Of a stretch of DNA of 64,000 bases, positions 26,469-35,954 are shown piece by piece. A model generated the notes under the pieces. It worked only from the letters and a program-made list of their open reading frames with translations. It did not search any database and had not been told where the DNA came from. Every line of letters starts with the position of its first letter. The stretch's first letter is position 1. Position numbers and translations under genes: made by a program. The stretch is from SZAS-103 sp043747745 (GTDB lineage: Bacteria; Pseudomonadota; Gammaproteobacteria; Xanthomonadales; Xanthomonadaceae): assembly GCA_043747745.1 (NCBI GenBank), contig JAYTOP010000026.1:1-64000 (forward strand). Direction: 5' to 3'.

Positions 26469-27466
26469 TTATTGGGACGCCGCTTGATTTTTATTTCCAA
26501 GGCATTCAGATCCGCCTCGTCCTGGTTGTCGGCATCCAGCGCCTCCTGCTTCATCCGGCGCTGGTCGTAGTCGGAATACAGAGCGCTGGTGGTGCTCTCC
26601 ATGTGCTCATGGCTGATCGAACCGGCATGGGCCAGCAGCGGAAAGCCGTTGGTGGTGATGATCTGGTCCACGTTCTGCTTCCAGAAACCCATGCGGGTTT
26701 CCTGGCGGCCCTTGGCCCGCAGTTCGGCGGTTTCCAGGAAGATGACCACCAGCCGGTTCAAGGTGTCGATCTCGTCCTCGGTCAGGTAGTTCTTGGCCAC
26801 GACAATATCCACCTTGCGCACCTTGTCGCCCTTCCAGGCGAGCAAGCCGAAATGCGGATCGGCGGCATTGGCACGGGCAGTGATGAGTTCGGCGGCGGTC
26901 TTCCGGGTCACGGCGAAGATCAGAAGGTTCTGCACGGTGGCGAAGAAGACCTGCGTGGCCTTGTCGGTCTTGTCGTAGTCGCTGCTCAGGGCAAAGAGCT
27001 CGCGCACCTTCTGGTAGAAGCGCTTCTCGGAGGCCCGGATGTCGCGGATGCGCTCGAGCATCTCGTCGAAGTAATCCGGGCGGCCATCCGGATTCTTCAG
27101 GCGCTCGTCGTCCATCACGAAGCCCTTGACCAGGTAGTCCTTCAGGATGGTGGAGGCCCAGCGGCGGAACTGCACGCCGCGCGGCGAGCGCACGCGGTAG
27201 CCGACGGCCAAGATGGCGTCCAGGTGGTAGAGCAGTGTCCGGTATCGCTTGCCGTCGGCGGCAGTTACCGAGGATTCCTCGGTGACTGAATTCTCCTCCA
27301 GCTCGCTATCGGCAAAGATGTTCTTGAGGTGCAGCCCCACGTTGTCCGTGCTCACGTCAAAGAGCTGGGCCATCTCCCGCTGTGTCAGCCAGACGGTTTG
27401 GTTCTTGGCCCGGAGCTTGATCTGGCTGCGACCGTCTTCGGTGGTGTAGAGAATCAGGTCGTTCAT
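26465..27466 (-). CDS. rhuM: RhuM family protein embedded in the type I operon
   Basis: 333 residues. The N-terminal RhuM domain has a helix-turn-helix-like piece (TVWLTQREMAQLFDVSTDNV) and the family hallmark YHLDAILAVGYRVRSPRGVQ with FRRWAS. The C-terminal half is a long helical DOC/Fic-adjacent region (DFIxN-like motifs are absent, so no Fic activity is predicted). RhuM was named from a Salmonella pathogenicity island and recurs inside type I restriction operons, where its role is unknown. It overlaps hsdS and hsdM by 4 bp on each side, so it should be made stoichiometrically with them. Confidence 0.88.
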   Translation of the reverse strand: MNDLILYTTEDGRSQIKLRAKNQTVWLTQREMAQLFDVSTDNVGLHLKNIFADSELEENSVTEESSVTAADGKRYRTLLYHLDAILAVGYRVRSPRGVQFRRWASTILKDYLVKGFVMDDERLKNPDGRPDYFDEMLERIRDIRASEKRFYQKVRELFALSSDYDKTDKATQVFFATVQNLLIFAVTRKTAAELITARANAADPHFGLLAWKGDKVRKVDIVVAKNYLTEDEIDTLNRLVVIFLETAELRAKGRQETRMGFWKQNVDQIITTNGFPLLAHAGSISHEHMESTTSALYSDYDQRRMKQEALDADNQDEADLNALEIKIKRRPNK

Positions 27467-28785
27467 GCCTCCACCGCCTCCGGCGCTGGGAAAAGCTGCT
27501 GCATCAGCCCTTTCTTATGGGTCTTGAGGGCGTCGAGCTTTTGGGCTTGCGCGGCGATGAGGTCATCGAGGCTGGTGAGGCACGAGGCGATGCGTTGTTG
27601 TTCGTCTGCATCAGGCAAACGGACCGGAACAGTCTTGAGAGCCTTTTGGTTGATTCCTTTTGCTGTAGAGCCAGTGGCTAGCTTACTAATTTCGTTTTGG
27701 AAGCCCTCGCCCCAAATTATTTGGACGAGAAACGGATTCAAGACTTCGGCCTTTGTTTTGAATGCCACCACTCGCTGACTTAATATGTATTTACGCGAGT
27801 CCGGGAGGAGCAACGCATTACCTAGCGGTGCCTCCATCGTGAAAATTATGTCTTCTTTTTCGAGATTCACGTCTCCCATCCATCGCGAATACAATTCCTC
27901 ACTACCTAGGTTGCACTCCGCGTTGTAGTCAACGAAGCCGTTCTTTACATTGTTGGCGGAGAGGGTGGTTATGTTGCCGCCTCCCCACGCCATGCCAAGT
28001 TTTGTGGGTGTTCTTCCTCTGAAGTCGATAATGTCATCGAGCAGATCGCCAAACCGCCACTCCATCCACACCCCTGCGTTTTGGAATTCGGGGAAGCGGA
28101 GGCGGGGTTGGGTTTCGCCTTCGCGGGGGAAAATCTGCTGCATCAGCCCTTTTTTATGGGTCTTGAGCGCGACCAGTTTCCGCGCTTGGGCGACCATCAG
28201 CTCGTCCACGGAGCTCAGGCACTCGGCGATTTTTTGTTGTTCGGGTTCCTCAGCGCGCCACGCAGAAGTGGAGAGAAATTGACTGATTGAGATGTTGAAC
28301 CGCCCAGCTCGGGCTCCCTCGTTGACTAGGCTGCCTAGCTGAGCCTCATGGCTACCTGACTCGAAATACCATTCCCAAAAGACGGGGTTCTCATCCGAGT
28401 GGAAGCGGAAGCATTTGTATATCGGCGAAACGATTCCGCCGTCGTATTTGGATAGCCGTTTGATGGTGCCGTAAACGGACGCCTTCGTTGTCCTGTCGTT
28501 ATAGACAAAGTCATTGCGAACAAGTTTTAGGTAACGCTCTGCGCTGTCTCCCGCGACCTTCTTGCCGAAATAGTCGCTCTGAAGGACAAGGCCATGTTCG
28601 CCTGAGAGGCTCAATACATTGTCGCCATCTCCCGTGACTGCTCTGTCGGATACGGGGCGGGCAATTTTCTGGAGTTGTGTCTGCTCCCACCCCTCCGCAT
28701 CCCGAAATTCCGGAAAGCGCAGCTTGGGCGACAACGCGGGTTTGCCGTCGGGCTTCGGGGTCTTGGTGTTCGCCTTATTGTTCAT
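27463..28785 (-). CDS. hsdS: Type I restriction-modification specificity subunit HsdS
   Basis: 440 residues; recognises the bipartite DNA target for the HsdM/HsdR complex. Two target-recognition domains alternate with two conserved helical spacers of near-identical text: VDELMVAQARKLVALKTHKK then GLMQQIFPREGE, and LDDLIAAQAQKLDALKTHKK then GLMQQLFPAPE. Each recognition domain opens PKLRFPEF or PRLRFPEF. The DNA of the recognition domains (about 27.6-28.0 and 28.25-28.65 kb) is visibly more A/T-rich than its surroundings, as expected of exchanged hsdS domains. It overlaps the end of hsdR by 11 bp. Confidence 0.93.
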   Translation of the reverse strand: MNNKANTKTPKPDGKPALSPKLRFPEFRDAEGWEQTQLQKIARPVSDRAVTGDGDNVLSLSGEHGLVLQSDYFGKKVAGDSAERYLKLVRNDFVYNDRTTKASVYGTIKRLSKYDGGIVSPIYKCFRFHSDENPVFWEWYFESGSHEAQLGSLVNEGARAGRFNISISQFLSTSAWRAEEPEQQKIAECLSSVDELMVAQARKLVALKTHKKGLMQQIFPREGETQPRLRFPEFQNAGVWMEWRFGDLLDDIIDFRGRTPTKLGMAWGGGNITTLSANNVKNGFVDYNAECNLGSEELYSRWMGDVNLEKEDIIFTMEAPLGNALLLPDSRKYILSQRVVAFKTKAEVLNPFLVQIIWGEGFQNEISKLATGSTAKGINQKALKTVPVRLPDADEQQRIASCLTSLDDLIAAQAQKLDALKTHKKGLMQQLFPAPEAVEA

Positions 28786-31781
28786 ACGCGCTGAGTCCTG
28801 AGATGTCCCGGCCTTGGGCGCGTTTGGTAAGCAGAGGATGCAAATCGGCCATCAGGGCAAGTTCGGTCTGGGAGCGGGCTTTCCAGCCGAGGTCCAGCGG
28901 GGCCATCAGGTCGCTGAGTTGCTCGCCATCGAAAATCATCCGTTGCAGGATGCCGTCCACGAAGGCTTGCAGCGCGGCGGTGGCGAGCTGGTGCCGGGCG
29001 GCGATGCTGGCGAGTTCGGCCGCGTCCTTTTCCGCCTTGAAGCGGGTGTAGCCCTCGCGGATGGCGGCCTCGGAGAGGCCTTCGCCGGCTTTGAGGGTGC
29101 GGATGTAGGCGGCGATGTCCTCGCGCTCGTTCATGAACTTGGCATCTGATTGGATGAGTGCGATGACTTGCTCGTGGTTCATTACTTGCTTGCCCGGCGT
29201 CTGCTGGGAGAAGCGGGAGATGAGGCCCATGATGTAGTCGTAATCAATGAGGGCGGAGGCAAAGAGCACGAACTCGAAATCGAGCTGGTCCACGTCGTGC
29301 GGAGCAGGTTTGTCGCTGCCTTTGCCCTGCTGGGCCTTGAGGCGCTGGGCGGTTTCCAGATAGGCGCCGCGGAAGCCGAGCAAGTTTTCCTTGGGCAGGA
29401 TCTGCTCGATGGCGGCGGCGTTGTCGTCGGTTAGATCGGTGTATTGGTCGAGCTGGGTTTTGAGACGCTGGACTTCCTTGAAGTGGTTGATGAAGGCGGC
29501 GCGGGCGGCATCGCCTTGGAGATTCGGCACAGCCTCCGGGGCGGTGTCCAGGCCCTGGGATTTCATGAAGGCGAAGCTTCTGCACGGCGGCCTCAAGCTT
29601 CTGAATGACCACCGGGGCTTTATCCACCAGCCAGATTTCGCGGGCTTTCTCGCCGGCCTGCCCGCCAGAGAACAAGGCGATGGCGGCATCCACAGCATCC
29701 CGCTGCTGGCGGAAGTCCAGAATATTGCCATACGGCTTGGTGCCGTTGAGCACGCGGTTGGTTCGCGAGAAGGCCTGAATCAAGCCGTGGTGCTTGAGGT
29801 TCTTGTCCACGTACAGCGTATTGAGAAATTTGGAATCGAAGCCGGTAAGCAGCATGTCCACCACGATGGTGATGTCGATTTTCTGTGCGTGGGGAAAATC
29901 TGCATTTGGCCACTGCTGGTCTTTGATGCGCTTTTGCACATCCTGAAAGTAGAGGTCGAACTCGCCGAGGGTGTGATTGGTGCCGTAGCGCGTGTTGTAG
30001 TCGGCGAGGATGGCCTTGAGGGCGGCCTTTTTCTTCTCGGGCTCGACGGCGTTGTCTTCCTTTTCCTGCGGCAGGTCTTCCTGAATCTGCTTCACGTCGG
30101 CATCGCCCTCGGCGGGCGGGGAGAAGACGCAGGCGATGTTCAGCGGCTGGAAGTTGGGGTCGGCAGCCTGCTTTTCCGCCTGCATGGTCTTAAACAGCGC
30201 GTGATATTCGATGGCGTCGTTGATGGAGGCGGTGGCAAGCAGGGCATTGAATCGGCGCTGTCCGGTGGCGGCATCGTGCTTGGCGAGGATGGCCTCGATG
30301 ACGGCGCGTTTGGCGATGGCCTCACCGGGCTTGGGCGGCTTGTCGCCTTTCGGCTTGAAGTAATCGACGTGGAAACGCAGGACGTTCCCGTCTTCGATGG
30401 CGTGGGTGATCGTGTAGGCATGGAGTTGCTTCTGGAATAGCTCTTCAGTGGTCTGCATCGAGGCCTGCTGGTCCTCGATCTTCACGCGGCTAGCGTTCTC
30501 CTCGAAGATGGGCGTGCCGGTGAAGCCGAAGAGCTGGGCCTGGGGGAAGAATTCCTTGATGGCCTTGTGGTTCTCACCGAACTGGGAGCGGTGGCATTCG
30601 TCGAAAATGAAGACGATGCGCTTGTCGCGGAGCGGCTCGAGCTGCTGCTTGTAGGTCTGCAGGTCGTTGCTTTTCCGCTGCTTGTTGCGCTTGCTGTTGT
30701 CATCCAGCGCGAGCCCGAGCTTCTGGATGGTGGTGACGATGACCTTGTCGGCGTAGTCATCTGAGAGCAGGCGACGCACCAAGGTCCCGGTGTTGGTGTT
30801 TTCCTCGACGCAGCCTTCCTGGAATTTGTTGAACTCCTCGCGCGTCTGCCGATCGAGGTCCTTGCGGTCCACGACAAAGAGGCATTTCTCGATGTCGGGA
30901 TTGTCCTTGAGCAGCGTGGATGCCTTGAAGGAAGTGAGCGTCTTGCCGCTGCCGGTGGTGTGCCAGATGTAGCCGTTGCCGCAGTTCTGATGGATGCAAT
31001 CCACGATCTGCTTCACGGCATAGACCTGATACGGGCGCATCATCATGAGCTTCTGCTCGCTGGCGATGAGCACCATGTAGCGGCTGATGGTCTGGCCGAG
31101 CGTGCATTTGACGAGGAAGGTTTCGGCAAAGCTGACGAGGTGGGTGATCTTCTTGATGTCCTCGGCGGCGAACTGATAGACAGGCAGGAAACGCTCATCC
31201 TGATTGAAAGCGAAATGGCGGGCATTGTTGTTGGCGAAGTAGTAAGTACTGTCGCGATTACTGACGATGAACAGCTGGAGGAAGCAGAGCAGCGTCTTGG
31301 TGTAGCCGTTGCCAGGGTCGTTCTTGTAATCGACGATCTGCTCCATGGCCCGGCGTGGACTGATGCCGAGTGTCTTCAGCTCGATCTGCACGCACGGCAC
31401 GCCGTTGATGAGCAGGAGGACGTCGTAGCGGTGGTGGCTGTTGTCGGTGTTGATGCGGAGCTGGTTGACGACCTCGAAGGTGTTTTTGCACCAGTCCTTG
31501 ATGTTGACGAGCGTGTAGTTCAACGGGGTGCCGTCGTCGCGGGTGAAGCTGTTGCGCTCGCGCAGGGTGCGGGCGGCGGTGAAGACATCCGGAGAGATGA
31601 TTTCTTCCAGCAGGCGAGGGAATTCGCCGGGCGTCAGGCTGACGCGGTTCAGGGCTTCGAATTTTTCGCGGAAATTCTTTTCCAGCGAAGCCCGGTCACA
31701 AATATCCGCGCGATAGACGTACTTCAAGCCCTCAAGCTTTTCGATGAGTTCGTCTTCAAGGTTGCGTTCGGAGACTTTCAT
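28775..31781 (-). pseudogene. hsdR: Type I restriction endonuclease subunit HsdR, frameshifted
   Basis: The ATP-dependent translocase/nuclease of the system. The ATG at 31781 is preferred over the TTG at 31790. The first frame gives about 735 good residues: nuclease site PCVQIELKTLG, Walker A HTTGSGKTLTSF (near 279), DECHRSQFGE and GFTGTPIFEE, then the second motor domain (DMLLTGFDSKFLNTLYVDKN). Near 29570-29576, in AAGCTTCGCC, the frame changes: QKL is followed by nonsense, while FAFMKSQGLDTAPEAVP continues the family text in another frame to 28775. Total length would be about 1000 residues, normal for HsdR. No homopolymer is present at the shift. If real, restriction is lost and modification can persist. 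Confidence 0.88.
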
Positions 31782-31929
31782 GGCCACCAAGATTTGTTCG
31801 TCGACGCAGGATACCCGGCTTGAAACACCAGTGTGAGGGCGCAGTTGAATTTGCGCGCAAAGGTGGCCGAGTAAAGGGCTACAGATGTAGTCGGAAGCAA
31901 AGCGAACGGCGGTCGTTACCCCACAACGA

Positions 31930-32110
31930 CTCAGCCAGCCGCTGCGGCTTGCCTGAGCAGGCTTTAAGCCGGAATGCCCAAGCCCTGGTGCAGTTTCCGG
32001 ATCGTCGCCAGTATCAGCTCAGGCCACGCTCTTCAATGCCTTGCGCAACTCACGCCGCAAGGTCGCGACGGTGACTGCCACTGCATCGGCGTCGAGCGCG
32101 GCACGATATA
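31930..32110 (-). pseudogene. Remnant of a HigA-type antitoxin-like gene (tentative)
   Basis: Minus-strand text WPELILATIRKLHQGLGIPA, then a TAA, then SLLRQ matches the usual C-terminus of XRE/HigA-type antitoxins (MIRxLHxGLGIPAESLLRQ), with the Glu codon replaced by a stop. Just upstream another frame reads VATLRRELRKALKSVA. No complete ORF exists. The whole interval 31782-32334 (about 550 bp between hsdR and the ssrA repeat) holds no other supported gene. Confidence 0.35.
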
Positions 32111-32334
32111 TGTATGGAGCAGCAAAAGGGTCGCCTCGCGGCGAGAGAGAGCTTGTGTGGCGGGACTACTCGGGACGTCCTGTCCCTCGCCCCTTTGGGG
32201 CCGGCTTCGCCGTTCGTTCCGGCATCCGACCGCCATGGATGGCGGAGGCGCTTTTCAACAGCGAAGCTGGTCAATGCCGAAAATGCAGGAGCAATTTTCG
32301 GCCTGCCTCCACAGTCGAACCCTGCGGGCTCGCC

Positions 32335-32413
32335 TCCCGCCACCTCCATCGAGCGATCAAATAGAAAGGGCCGCACAAGGCGGCCCTTCTATTTGATGGT
32401 GGAGGTGGCGGGA
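32335..32413. repeat. Inverted duplication of the ssrA 3' end and terminator
   Basis: Arms 32335-32374 and 32380-32413 are near-perfect reverse complements around a 5-base loop. Both contain the tmRNA 3'-terminal sequence (CCCGCCACCTCCA in one sense), the TCAAATAGAA linker and the GGGCCGC stem. The right arm is the true ssrA end (32397-32413). The left arm carries an extra TCGAGCG-type insertion and one extra A. It is likely an att-like or recombination scar at the edge of the defence island. Confidence 0.7.
32363..32392 (-). terminator. Terminator hairpin downstream of ssrA
   Basis: AAGGGCCGC / GCGGCCCTT stem with loop ACAAG, followed on the minus strand by TTTCTATTTGAT. It is the strong core of the larger palindrome and would end ssrA transcription from the right and could also stop reading from the left. 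Confidence 0.65.
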
Positions 32414-32749
32414 ATCGAACCCGCGTCCGAAAGTGCTCCATCCCCAGTTCTACATGCTTAGCACGGCGTTTGATCTCGTCCGGCGACAACACGACGTGCG
32501 AAGCACATCGACGGACCAGCGCGTTAGGTTAACCATCGACCGATGCGCGGCCAGTCAATGGCGATCCCGTGATAATGACCTTACATCCACGAGCACAGGC
32601 ACAAGTGGGTTCAGGGCTTACGCCTTAAGCGGCGAGAGCGTAGTTGTCGTCGTTGGCAACTAGAGTTTGCCGCTGGATTAACGAGGAAAGCTGCCCCCTC
32701 GGCATGCACCAAGCGATTTTGCTACCCCCGTCGAAGCCTGGACACCCCC
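32397..32749 (-). ncRNA. ssrA: Transfer-messenger RNA (tmRNA)
   Basis: One-piece tmRNA of about 353 nt that rescues stalled ribosomes. The 3' end reads GGTTCGATTCCCGCCACCTC then CACCA; the 5' end GGGGGTGTCCAGGCTTCGAC pairs with it (GGGGGUG against CACCUCC). The tag ORF at 32657-32625 (minus strand) encodes ANDDNYALAA and ends in TAA. The ends are set by acceptor-stem pairing. The 3' end borders the defence island. Confidence 0.96.
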
Positions 32750-32778
32750 GGGGAAACTCAACATCGTCTGACCCACGC

Positions 32779-32807
32779 AGTGTAGGGGCGCTGGCTGGCC
32801 GCGACAA
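32779..32807 (-). promoter_or_regulatory. Probable sigma-70 promoter of ssrA
   Basis: On the minus strand TTGTCG (32807-32802) and TACACT (32784-32779) are separated by 17 bp. Transcription would start near 32772, leaving a leader of about 23 nt that RNase P would remove to give the mature 5' end at 32749. Confidence 0.6.
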
Positions 32808-32884
32808 GTCTTCGGTGCGGACGGCGATGCCTACGTTCATGCAAGTCCGTTCGCGGCGCCCGTCGCGGGAATCACGGGCAGAAG

Positions 32885-33889
32885 CTAAACCCGTGAAGCG
32901 ATCGCCTTCGCGAAGCCCATCGTGTTGCCCTCGCCGCCCAGGTCCGGCGTCAGCGCATCTTTCGCTTCCAGCGTCGCGCGAATCGCCTTGCGCAGGCGTT
33001 CGGCGTCGGCTGGTTTGCCGAGGTGGTCGAGCATCTGCGCTGCGCCGAGCAGCAGCGCGCAGGGATTCGCGAGACCCTTGCCTGCGATGTCCGGCGCGGA
33101 GCCGTGCACGGCCTCGAAAATCGCCGCGTCGGCACCAATATTTGCGCCCGGCGCGAGGCCGAGTCCGCCGACAAGTCCCGCGCAGAGGTCGGAGAGGATG
33201 TCGCCGAACAAATTCGTGGTCACGATCACGTCGAACTGTTCGGGCTTCATCACGAGCTGCATGCAGGTGTTGTCGACGATCATCTCGTTGCACTGGATGT
33301 CGGGATACTTTTGCGCGACTTCGCGCGCGACCTTCAGGAACAGGCCGGACGTGGACTTGAGGATGTTCGCCTTGTGCACGATCGTGACTTTCTTGCGGCC
33401 GATCTTGCGCGCCATGTCGAACGCATAGCGCACGATGCGTTCCGAGCCCTTGCGGGTGACGCGCTGCTGCAGGGTCGCGGTGTTGCCGTCGGCGGAGGTG
33501 TTCTGGCCCTCGCCGATGTATGCGCCCTCGGTGTTCTCGCGCACGGTGATGATGTCGATGTCGCTGTAGCGCGCCTTCGTGTTCGGGAAGCTGATCGCGG
33601 GGCGCACGTTTGCGTACAGGTCGAAGCGCTTTCGCAGTTCGACGTTGATCGAGGAGAAACCTTCGCCGACCGGCGTGGTCAACGGACTTTTCAGCGCGAC
33701 ACGATGACGCGCGATGGATTCGAGCGTGGACGCAGGCAACAGTTCGCCGTGTTTCTGCAGCGCGGCCATGCCCGCTTCGACAAATTCGTATTCCAAGCCG
33801 ACGTTCATGGCGTCGAGCACATACAGCGTGGCGTCCATGATTTCCGGGCCGATGCCATCGCCACGGATCACTGCAATCGTCTGGGTCAT
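32885..33889 (-). CDS. icd: NAD-dependent isocitrate dehydrogenase
   Basis: Oxidative decarboxylation of isocitrate to 2-oxoglutarate in the TCA cycle. 334 residues from MTQTIAVIRGDGIGPEIMDA; the frame is open further upstream, but that part is non-conserved. Substrate-binding features: SINVELRKRFDLYANVRP and ITVRENTEGAYIGEG; cofactor and metal site: NLFGDILSDLCAGLVGGLG and GSAPDIAGKGLANPCALLLG. Its short length and sequence place it in the NAD-type IDH/IPMDH group rather than the 400-plus-residue NADP Icd. Homoisocitrate or 3-isopropylmalate activity cannot be fully excluded, but no leucine genes are nearby. Confidence 0.9.
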   Translation of the reverse strand: MTQTIAVIRGDGIGPEIMDATLYVLDAMNVGLEYEFVEAGMAALQKHGELLPASTLESIARHRVALKSPLTTPVGEGFSSINVELRKRFDLYANVRPAISFPNTKARYSDIDIITVRENTEGAYIGEGQNTSADGNTATLQQRVTRKGSERIVRYAFDMARKIGRKKVTIVHKANILKSTSGLFLKVAREVAQKYPDIQCNEMIVDNTCMQLVMKPEQFDVIVTTNLFGDILSDLCAGLVGGLGLAPGANIGADAAIFEAVHGSAPDIAGKGLANPCALLLGAAQMLDHLGKPADAERLRKAIRATLEAKDALTPDLGGEGNTMGFAKAIASRV

Positions 33890-34083
33890 GCGGTTTTCTT
33901 CTTGCAGAGCGGCAGTCCGAATGGCTGCCGGGATAGGGGAATTATGCCAGATGCCGATTTCAGGGCCGGGCATTCCGGCGTCACGATGGACCAGATATTG
34001 GGAGATATCGCTGGACTTGGCCGACCGAGCGGCGCATTTTTTGCAAAAGCCACTTGGCGCGCTCAACCCAAACGCAAACCATC

Positions 34084-35907
34084 ATGAGGATGCTGAACAT
34101 GTTGCGCAGGATCGTCGGCAATGGAGCAATCATCCTGGCCATGTCGGCCATGCCGGGAGCGCAGTCGGCGATGGCAGCGCAACCGGCTGCTGCGGTCGGC
34201 GTCGTCGTGACGCCCGGCACTGCCGCGGCTGCGGCCGATGGCAGCGTGCAGTTCAGTGCGACGGTGACCGGATCGACCAATCACAAAGTCGCGTGGCTGG
34301 TGAACGGCGTACCGGGTGGCGCGCCATCAATGGGAACCATCTCCACGACCGGCCTGTACGTGGCACCTGCAGGCAACGCGGGCCCGCTCAGCGTGAGCGT
34401 GGCAGCTGTCGCTGCAGTGGCTCCGCTCGCGACAGGAACGGCGTCGGTCGATGTCGCAGCGACAACATTTTCGGGGGCGAGCTATCACGTTGCCACCGGC
34501 GGCAGCGACAACAGCAACGGCAATGCCGCGACGCCGTGGCGGACGATCCAGCATGCGGTTGCTGCCGTCCCGGTGGGCGGCACCGTGCTGGTGCATGGCG
34601 GCGTCTATCACGAGGCGGTGACGATCACACGTTCCGGTAATTTTTCGGCCGGTTACATCACGGTCGCATCGGCACCGGGCGAGACGGCGATTCTCGACGG
34701 AACCGGCATCGCAGTCGGCAACGGCGGCCAGCAGGGCTTGTTCACCCTCTACAACGTGAACTATGTGCGCGTGATGGGCTTCGAGATCCGCAACTACACG
34801 ACGGCCAAGACGACTGAAGTGCCGGCCGGCATCTTCGTCTACGGCTTCGGCAACCACATCGAGATCCGCAACAACCATATCCACAACATCTCCACGACGG
34901 TGAAGACATCGGCCGGCAATGCGTTCGGCATGGCGATCTACGGCACTGCGAGCGCGCCGATCAGCAACCTGATCATCGATGGCAACGAACTCGACCACCT
35001 GGTAACCGGTTACAGCGAATCGCTGTCGGTGAACGGCAATGTGCGGAACTGGCAGGTCACCCACAATCGGGTTCACGACAACAACAATATCGGCATCGTC
35101 GCGATCGGCTTCGAGCAAACGGCACCGACGGTGAGCCTCGACCAGGCGCGCGACGGCTGGATCGCAGGCAACGTCGTCTACAACATCAGCTCGGTGAAGA
35201 ACCCTGCGTACGGCGGCCAACCGGGTGCCGACGGCATCTATGTGGATGGCGGCACGCGGATCACGATCGAGCGCAACACGATCGACCATGCGGATCTCGG
35301 CATCGAGCTCGCGAGCGAGCATCTGACCCGCACGACGAGCTTCGTGACGGCGCGCAATAATCTCGTCTGGGACAGCCTCGTCACTGGCATCTCGATCGGC
35401 GGCTACGCGTCCAACGTCGGCGGCACCGACCACTGCACCATCGCCAACAACACGCTGTACGGGAACGACACAAGCCACTCCGGCAGCGGCGAGTTCCAGA
35501 TCCAGTTCCATGCGACCAGCAACCTGTTTGACAACAACATCCTTTACGCCAACGCGCAGGGCCTGCTGGTGAACAGTTTTGTCAATTACGGCACGTCGTC
35601 GCCAGCGACGTTCGACCGGAACCTGTATTACACGATCGTCGGCAGCTCCGCAGCGGAATGGACGTGGAGCGGCACGAGCATCACCTCGTTCGCAGCTTTC
35701 AGGGCGGCTAGCCATGGCGAGACGAACGGGCTGTTGGCCAATCCCGTGTTCACCAGCACGACGCTATTGGATCTGCACTTGGCGACCGGGTCGCCAGGAA
35801 TCGATAGCGGCAGCAATCTCGGACTGGCGGTCGAGGGCTCCCGTGATTTCGACGGGAATGCACGGATCATCGGCGCGGGGATTGATCGCGGAGCGTACGA
35901 ACGCTGA
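34084..35907 (+). CDS. Secreted right-handed parallel beta-helix protein
   Basis: 607 residues with signal peptide (MRMLNMLRRIVGNGAIILAM, cleavage near SAMA). An Ig-like domain occupies about 45-135 (VVVTPGTAAAAADGSVQFSA, AWLVNGVPGG). A DUF1565-type opening YHVATGGSDNSNGNAATPWR then TIQHAV introduces a pectate-lyase-like beta-helix with repeated Asn ladders (IEIRNNHIHNIS, LIIDGNELDHLV, WQVTHNRVHDNNN, ITIERNTIDHAD). The end is the choice-of-anchor-Q style LATGSPGIDSGSNLG with DRGAYER. It probably degrades or binds a polysaccharide; no catalytic triad can be named. No ribosome-binding site is evident at 34084. Confidence 0.85.
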   Translation: MRMLNMLRRIVGNGAIILAMSAMPGAQSAMAAQPAAAVGVVVTPGTAAAAADGSVQFSATVTGSTNHKVAWLVNGVPGGAPSMGTISTTGLYVAPAGNAGPLSVSVAAVAAVAPLATGTASVDVAATTFSGASYHVATGGSDNSNGNAATPWRTIQHAVAAVPVGGTVLVHGGVYHEAVTITRSGNFSAGYITVASAPGETAILDGTGIAVGNGGQQGLFTLYNVNYVRVMGFEIRNYTTAKTTEVPAGIFVYGFGNHIEIRNNHIHNISTTVKTSAGNAFGMAIYGTASAPISNLIIDGNELDHLVTGYSESLSVNGNVRNWQVTHNRVHDNNNIGIVAIGFEQTAPTVSLDQARDGWIAGNVVYNISSVKNPAYGGQPGADGIYVDGGTRITIERNTIDHADLGIELASEHLTRTTSFVTARNNLVWDSLVTGISIGGYASNVGGTDHCTIANNTLYGNDTSHSGSGEFQIQFHATSNLFDNNILYANAQGLLVNSFVNYGTSSPATFDRNLYYTIVGSSAAEWTWSGTSITSFAAFRAASHGETNGLLANPVFTSTTLLDLHLATGSPGIDSGSNLGLAVEGSRDFDGNARIIGAGIDRGAYER

Positions 35908-35916
35908 TGCTCTCCT

Positions 35917-35936
35917 CCCCTTTGCGAAGCAAGGGG
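35917..35936. terminator. Hairpin between convergent genes
   Basis: CCCCTTTGC / GCAAGGGG stem with one bulged base and loop GAA, in the 48-bp gap between the convergent beta-helix gene and the AhpD-like gene. It lacks a long U run and is perhaps a bidirectional terminator. Confidence 0.4.
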
Positions 35937-35954
35937 AAGTTGGAATGGGGTGAA

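Noticed and set aside
27329..27778. Plus-strand ORF opposite the rhuM/hsdS junction
   Set aside because: It is antisense of conserved HsdS spacer helices and has no independent coding evidence.
32114..32492. Short ORFs on both strands across the ssrA end
   Set aside because: They translate the tmRNA 3' end and its palindrome; this is a common mis-annotation.
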